A stretch of DNA of 32,664 nucleotides from a virus. The stretch lies in IMG/VR virus record IMGVR_UViG_3300025380_000004, positions 1-32,664 of that record; one strand, 5' to 3'. Below the pieces are notes generated by a model. That model did no database searches and was not told the DNA's origin. It saw nothing but the letters and a program-made list of their open reading frames with translations. Numbering within the stretch: position 1 is the first letter of the stretch; each line of letters starts with the position of its first letter. This document shows positions 28,026-32,664 of the stretch, in pieces. A program made the position numbers and the translations under genes.

Positions 28026-31000
28026 GTGGGTGAAACTGAAATGAAAAACATAGAGATTATTGATGAGAATATTTCGACTAAGCATTTAAATTGGTTCGAT
28101 ATTAGTAAATCTCTTGATGGAGAATATTTTACGCAAAAAGAAGTAGCACAGGCTATCTTTGAAGTGTTTGAACCTAACTTAAAGAAAGAGCATTTGATTT
28201 TTGACCCTTGTGCTGGAAATGGTAGATTACTTGTACCATTTAAAAAAGCAGGCTCCCAAGTATTAGGAATTGAGTTCAAAGAGAATTTAGCCAATAGTTT
28301 GAAGCATAACATTGGTAAAGATAATTGCAGGATAGGTGATATAAGAGATTACTTTAAACAAATGATTAAGGTAATTTCATATTATGGTGCAATAGATATT
28401 GCAGTTTGCAATCCACCTTACGGATTGAAGTGGGATATTGAAGATATGCATAGGCTTACTTCTTCTAACAACGGAGAGTTAGTTGAAAGCCAGCTTGCAG
28501 TATTGGAGATGTTAAAGAATGTTCTAAAGCCAAATGGCATGATGGTATTAATTATTCCAACTTCAACATGGAGTAATAAAAAAGATATTAAACTTATAAA
28601 TATGATGTTTGAGAACTTTGAACTATACGAAATAGTAACATTACAAAAAGGATTTAAAAAAGAATACAATCTTAATCTACTAACTGATATAGTATTCATG
28701 CGTAAGAAAATTGGTTATCAAGATAATTGCAGATACAGACAAACCTATCCAGAGATAAGTAAACACGTACTATCTATTGATAATATAAGTGAGCTTAAAA
28801 ATATAGTAAGAATGGATTTGCACAATCCTTATTATGAAAGTATATCATATCTTAAAAGTGAATTAGCAAAGATACCAAAGTTGGACACACTTACTCCATT
28901 TCAAGAATCAAACTACAAATTAGATATAGGGATGAAGGGAGTAACTGGAAATGAATGTATATTATCTTTATTGGATTTCTATGATAAGACTAATTTAGAC
29001 CATTATAATCCTGTCATGGGTAAACCAACAAGCATTAAAGAATGTTACTTCTCTCTTCCGTCTCTAATAAAAATTGGTGTTGAACCAGTACAACAATTAT
29101 GCAGAGAAATTGACATTGATATTAATTTTACTGAAGAGAATAAAAAGAAATTTGCAAAATTAAAAGAGAAATGGGACTTTGAATCTACTCCAATATATAA
29201 ACCAAAAGCACATGAGCTACTTGCTTATTATGATCTTGCTAAATATCCTGCGAAAGATACGCTTATTATAAATGGAAAGGTTATATATAATAAAGGTTCT
29301 GAATATCTAATCAAACCAACATGGGTTAGAAATAATCATATCACTGAAGAAACTGAACTAACTGATGATAAAGGCAAGAAAACAGGTGAGGTTGAAACAA
29401 AATCACTTGAAAGTGGTTATTTGACTCTTGAAGTAAAATCAGAGATAGAACTAAGGGTTTACGCTGCTAACGAAGAAGAAAAGATACAAGAGTTTCTATC
29501 TGTATTTGATTTACCTGATATTAAAGGGATTGCTGAACTTTATCCTGAACGTGTTAAGAATTGGGCTAATGTTATTGCTAAAAACCATGATCACTTATTT
29601 GACTATCAAGCAGAAGATATTTCAAGGGCATTGTGTAAAAGAAACTTGTTCATTGGATGGGATATGGGCGTTGGAAAAACGATCGGGGCATTTGCATATG
29701 CTGAAGCTAGAAAATATCAACGTGTTTTAGTTATTGTTGAAGGTGCATTAGTACAGAATTGGTTGAATAAAGGCAACGAGTTTGGTATTAAAATATCAGC
29801 AATAAGAAGCCATTCAGATATTTGGAAACTAAAATGGAGGATTAAAAATAAAGATTTTCCACGACACTCAACTGAATTCTTTGTAGTCGGTCAAGAATTC
29901 CTATCATTAGATGGTGGCAAAATATACAATGAATGGACTTGCCAACGAAGAAACAAAGATGGAGTATTAATTCATAGTGAAACATGCACAAAAGGTAAGT
30001 GTTCAGAGGGTCACAAATACGAAGTCCAACATAAAACTTGTCCTATGTGTGGTGCTGAATATTCAGAGGGATGGACAGGAAGATATTGCAATGCGGTTTC
30101 AGATAATGGTAAGCGTTGTGGATATAGACCATATAGTTATGGGCTAACTGCTAATGGTAGAGGTATGAACCAATTCCCTGCATATAAACACATGAAAAAG
30201 CTATTCTCTTGTGTGATAACTGATGAAAGCCAAAACTATGCTAACAGATCTCTTCGTGGAGAGGCAACTAGAACATTCAAGTCTAAAAGTAAGGTAATGT
30301 TAACTGGAACTATTATGAAAAATTATGTTAACGATGTATTCTTAAACTTTGGATGGTTACTCGGTTATCAAAATCCTATTTACTATTATAAGCGTGGAGA
30401 TGTAAAAAGATTCTTAGATGAGTTCGGGTCCTACGAGCTTATATCTAAATCATATTTGAATGAGATGTCAAGAGCTAAGTATAGAAGTAGGCAAGGTGGC
30501 AGAAAGAAATTACTTCCTGCTGTCTCTAACTTAAATCGATTCTGGAAAATGACATCACCATTTACTATCAGACGTAAATCAAATATAGTTAGTGAATTGA
30601 AAGATATACAAAGAGAAAGAATTTATCATAACTTAGATATGGAAGGCAAGCATTATAATATGTATGTTGACTATGAAGAGTGGGCTAAAAAAATAATTGA
30701 TCGTGAACTTAGAAAAGAAGATCAGGAAATAAATCTTGGCGTGATAAGTGGTTGTCTTTGGAAATTGCGTAATGTTGCCACTTGCCCTATCAATCCTAAC
30801 TTATTAAGTGATAGTTCAACTGCTCCTAACTATCTATTAGAAGAACCTTCGTGGAATAAAATAGATAAGATGATGGAACTTGTTAAGGATGCAAGATCGA
30901 AAGGCGATAAGGTAATTGTGGTAAGTGGGATAGTCTTCATGCAAAACTACATATATAATTACCTTGTAAGTAATGGATATAAAGTTAAGTTTATAAATGC

Positions 31001-31586
31001 AAAAGTTAAAACAATAAAAAGGACTGAACATATAAAAGATTTTGAGGATAACTATGAGATATTAGTTTCAGGAAACAACATCGTGAATAGAGGGTTTGAT
31101 ATTATCGGAGCAAATCATATAATCTTCTTCGATCACGAATACACACCAGAAATTACAGACCAAATGGAAAAACGATTGATACGAATAGGGCAACTTAAAA
31201 AAGCTCATTGGCATTATTTAATATCTAATCAAACTATTGATGAACAAATGAAAGAAACGTGTACTATGAAACGTGATGCGATTGAGAGTGCTATTGATAA
31301 GCGAAACAAACATGCTGGCATTGAAGAGATGATGAAACAGGCAGACTTTAGAAATCCTGAAATGAAAATTGCTAGGGACATTCATAAAAAGACTATATTG
31401 AAGAGAAAAGTATTAGTTCAGAAAGAGGTTATTACTCCAGTTGAAAAAGAAACAGCCACGATACTAGACTTTAATGATATTGTTATTAGTGAAAATATCG
31501 TAGCAAAAGTTGAAAAAGTAGTTGCCAAGAAACCTAAGATAAAAGAACAATACCAAATAGAATTTGATTTTGGATTTGGAGATTAA
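28026..31586 (+). CDS. Fused DNA methyltransferase-Snf2 helicase
   Basis: 1186 residues from a GTG (28026) with GAGAGGATACAA in front; an ATG at 28041 is possible. Domain 1 is a methyltransferase: motif I FDPCAGNGRLL (about 59-69) and NPPY (129-132), the gamma/adenine type. Domain 2 is a Snf2-family helicase: Walker A MGVGKT (about 546-551), Walker B variant DESQ (about 733), LTGT, and motif VI QMEKRLIRIGQ (about 1045-1055). A Cys-rich zinc insertion (CTKGKCSEGHK; CPMCGAEY; CGYRP) lies between motifs. Such fusions include P1 DarB, which protects phage DNA. The end QIEFDF resembles the clamp hexapeptide, eight residues from the C-terminus. No nuclease domain is visible. The next methyltransferase follows immediately. 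Confidence 0.85.
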   Translation: MGETEMKNIEIIDENISTKHLNWFDISKSLDGEYFTQKEVAQAIFEVFEPNLKKEHLIFDPCAGNGRLLVPFKKAGSQVLGIEFKENLANSLKHNIGKDNCRIGDIRDYFKQMIKVISYYGAIDIAVCNPPYGLKWDIEDMHRLTSSNNGELVESQLAVLEMLKNVLKPNGMMVLIIPTSTWSNKKDIKLINMMFENFELYEIVTLQKGFKKEYNLNLLTDIVFMRKKIGYQDNCRYRQTYPEISKHVLSIDNISELKNIVRMDLHNPYYESISYLKSELAKIPKLDTLTPFQESNYKLDIGMKGVTGNECILSLLDFYDKTNLDHYNPVMGKPTSIKECYFSLPSLIKIGVEPVQQLCREIDIDINFTEENKKKFAKLKEKWDFESTPIYKPKAHELLAYYDLAKYPAKDTLIINGKVIYNKGSEYLIKPTWVRNNHITEETELTDDKGKKTGEVETKSLESGYLTLEVKSEIELRVYAANEEEKIQEFLSVFDLPDIKGIAELYPERVKNWANVIAKNHDHLFDYQAEDISRALCKRNLFIGWDMGVGKTIGAFAYAEARKYQRVLVIVEGALVQNWLNKGNEFGIKISAIRSHSDIWKLKWRIKNKDFPRHSTEFFVVGQEFLSLDGGKIYNEWTCQRRNKDGVLIHSETCTKGKCSEGHKYEVQHKTCPMCGAEYSEGWTGRYCNAVSDNGKRCGYRPYSYGLTANGRGMNQFPAYKHMKKLFSCVITDESQNYANRSLRGEATRTFKSKSKVMLTGTIMKNYVNDVFLNFGWLLGYQNPIYYYKRGDVKRFLDEFGSYELISKSYLNEMSRAKYRSRQGGRKKLLPAVSNLNRFWKMTSPFTIRRKSNIVSELKDIQRERIYHNLDMEGKHYNMYVDYEEWAKKIIDRELRKEDQEINLGVISGCLWKLRNVATCPINPNLLSDSSTAPNYLLEEPSWNKIDKMMELVKDARSKGDKVIVVSGIVFMQNYIYNYLVSNGYKVKFINAKVKTIKRTEHIKDFEDNYEILVSGNNIVNRGFDIIGANHIIFFDHEYTPEITDQMEKRLIRIGQLKKAHWHYLISNQTIDEQMKETCTMKRDAIESAIDKRNKHAGIEEMMKQADFRNPEMKIARDIHKKTILKRKVLVQKEVITPVEKETATILDFNDIVISENIVAKVEKVVAKKPKIKEQYQIEFDFGFGD

Positions 31587-32539
31587 ATGAAAGAATACTA
31601 CACAAACGATAATGGACAGCTTTATTTCGGAGATGTTTTAAATAACTTAAAGGAGTTAAAAGACGGTACGGTGAATTGTGTTATTACAAGTCCACCGTAC
31701 TGGTAAGGCAACTTCGTGATTATGGTTTCCCGGACCAATGGGGATTAGAGCCGACTTATCAGGAATATCTTGAACATTTATGGCAGATGATGGATGAAAT
31801 CTGGCGTGTGCTGAGAGATGATGGAACTTGCTGGATAAACTTGGGAGATAGTTATTCAACACAAAGTGGGCAAACAAGAGGAACGATGTATGGCGAAGCA
31901 AGTGATAAAAATGTTATGGCTGGTAAAAATTTAATTAAAGGAAAACTGCCAAGTAAATGCCTTTTACTTATTCCACACCGCTTTGCAATAGGTTGTATAG
32001 ATCGTGGTTGGATAATGCGGAATGATATAATCTGGGCTAAAAGAAATGGAATGCCTGAATCTTGCAGAGATAGATTTTCCAAGAAGCACGAATACTTTTT
32101 CTTTATGGTAAAACAGCAGAAGTATTACTTTGATTTGGATGGCGTGAGAGATAAAACAACTACAGTAGAAAAAAGAGCAGAAAGAATAATTTATAATAGT
32201 TCTAAAGAAGATATAACAAATAAAACAAACACATTTATTCCACCAAATCCAAACGGCAAGAATCCCGGTGATGTTTCAGACTTCTGGGATATTCCAACTA
32301 AACCTTCATCAAAGAAACATTATGCAACTTATAACTTTGATTTGATTGATAAGTGTATTATTGCAGGATGTCCTGAAGGTGGAACAATACTTGACCCGTT
32401 CAATGGAACTGGAACTACTACACTAAGAGCAGACCAGCTTAACCGTAAATGGATTGGAATTGATGGAAGCGAAGAATATTCCAAGATTGCAAAGAAATCT
32501 ATGGAAAATGAATTTAACCAAATTAAATTGGAGTTTTGA
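31587..32539 (+). pseudogene. Third beta-class methyltransferase, frameshifted at motif IV
   Basis: The ATG follows the helicase stop directly. The first frame reads MKEYYTNDNGQLYFGDVLN and reaches TSPPYW at codon 39, then TAA (31704-31706). The rest continues in another frame (QLRDYGFPDQWGLEPTY) with all later parts intact: LDPFNGTGTTT motif I and the tail QIKLEF, ending in TGA. Compared with SPPYWGLRDYG of relatives, a short insertion of net two bases lies just after the catalytic motif. Unless frameshifting corrects it, no full enzyme is made. The N-terminus matches the minigene at 2415 and the enzyme at 98. Confidence 0.8.
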
Positions 32540-32541
32540 AA

Positions 32542-32606
32542 AACTCAAGCGATTGAGTTACCAGTAGCAGGGTAAGTTTTGACCCCCATCTGTCTTATTC
32601 TGCTAC
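32542..32606 (+). other. Two hairpins after the third methyltransferase
   Basis: AACTCAA-GCGA-TTGAGTT (32542-32559) is a perfect seven-pair stem with a GNRA-type loop. GTAGCAG / CTGCTAC (32564-32606) is a second stem with TAAG / CTTA inside. No U tract follows, so they are not standard terminators. They lie between the pseudogene's stop and the ribosome-binding site of the next gene. Confidence 0.5.
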
Positions 32607-32624
32607 GAATTTAAGGGAGGTAAT

Positions 32625-32664
32625 ATGGCAACGAGAAGAGAAATGATTAATAGTATATTAGATG
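32625..32664 (+). CDS. Start of a gene cut by the window end
   Basis: The frame begins MATRREMINSILD behind AAGGGAGGTAAT and runs off the window. Too short to assign. Confidence 0.6.
   Translation, partial: MATRREMINSILD

Noticed and set aside
1-32664. CRISPR array or IS element
   Set aside because: No regularly spaced repeats and no transposase gene or paired terminal repeats of IS type were seen.

Overview
The window is AT-rich bacterial-type DNA with tightly packed, often overlapping genes, strong AGGAGG-type ribosome-binding sites and the standard code (TGA ends several intact genes). It has no ribosomal RNA, no host metabolism and no virion genes. It does carry a phage-style replication and recombination set, several DNA methyltransferases, a tmRNA and many tiny unknown genes. 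The best reading is the early or accessory region of a large tailed-phage or phage-plasmid genome. The host cannot be named from this sequence.

Layout. Positions 1-2218 (minus strand) hold two beta-class DNA methyltransferases and the start of a small Cys gene. Positions 2277-3542 (plus) hold a divergent run of small genes that opens with a collapsed copy of the same locus: a 16-residue minigene joins a methyltransferase start to a methyltransferase end, and a 119-bp perfect inverted repeat links the two arms. Positions 3543-4350 are a gap of odd composition. A sigma/HTH-like gene follows (4351-5538), then a regulatory gap with palindromes (5539-6223). Positions 6224-9921 hold small genes and an HTH replication protein whose ribosome-binding site lies in a hairpin. 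A phage-borne tmRNA with its own terminator sits at 9977-10420. Small genes, a broken gene and an LPD29-type polyvalent protein run to 16020. From 16018 to 22173 lies a chain of cassettes separated by attC-like hairpins, containing a PAPS-reductase-like enzyme and the replication block (DnaD-like protein, DnaC-like loader, DUF1071 annealase). Positions 22211-26565 carry an SMC/Rad50-like ATPase and a DEDD-type exonuclease. Two related cassettes and a methyltransferase-Snf2 helicase fusion with a frameshifted third methyltransferase run to 32539.

Three observations deserve attention. (1) Three methyltransferases, the PAPS-reductase-like protein and the methyltransferase-helicase all end in, or close to, a tail of the form QLKLEF, which matches the bacterial sliding-clamp-binding hexapeptide QLxLxF. 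This suggests a set of DNA-modifying enzymes tethered to the replication clamp. (2) At least ten intergenic hairpins have integron attC-like design: a TAAC...GTTA outer box usually overlapping the upstream stop codon, an unpaired spacer, an inner stem with bulged bases, and a variable tip. No integron integrase is in the window. (3) The inverted 'full' and 'empty' copies of the methyltransferase locus suggest these genes are gained and lost by exchange at short conserved ends.

Functional calls come from motifs read by eye. No database search or structure prediction was run, and most small genes remain unknown.
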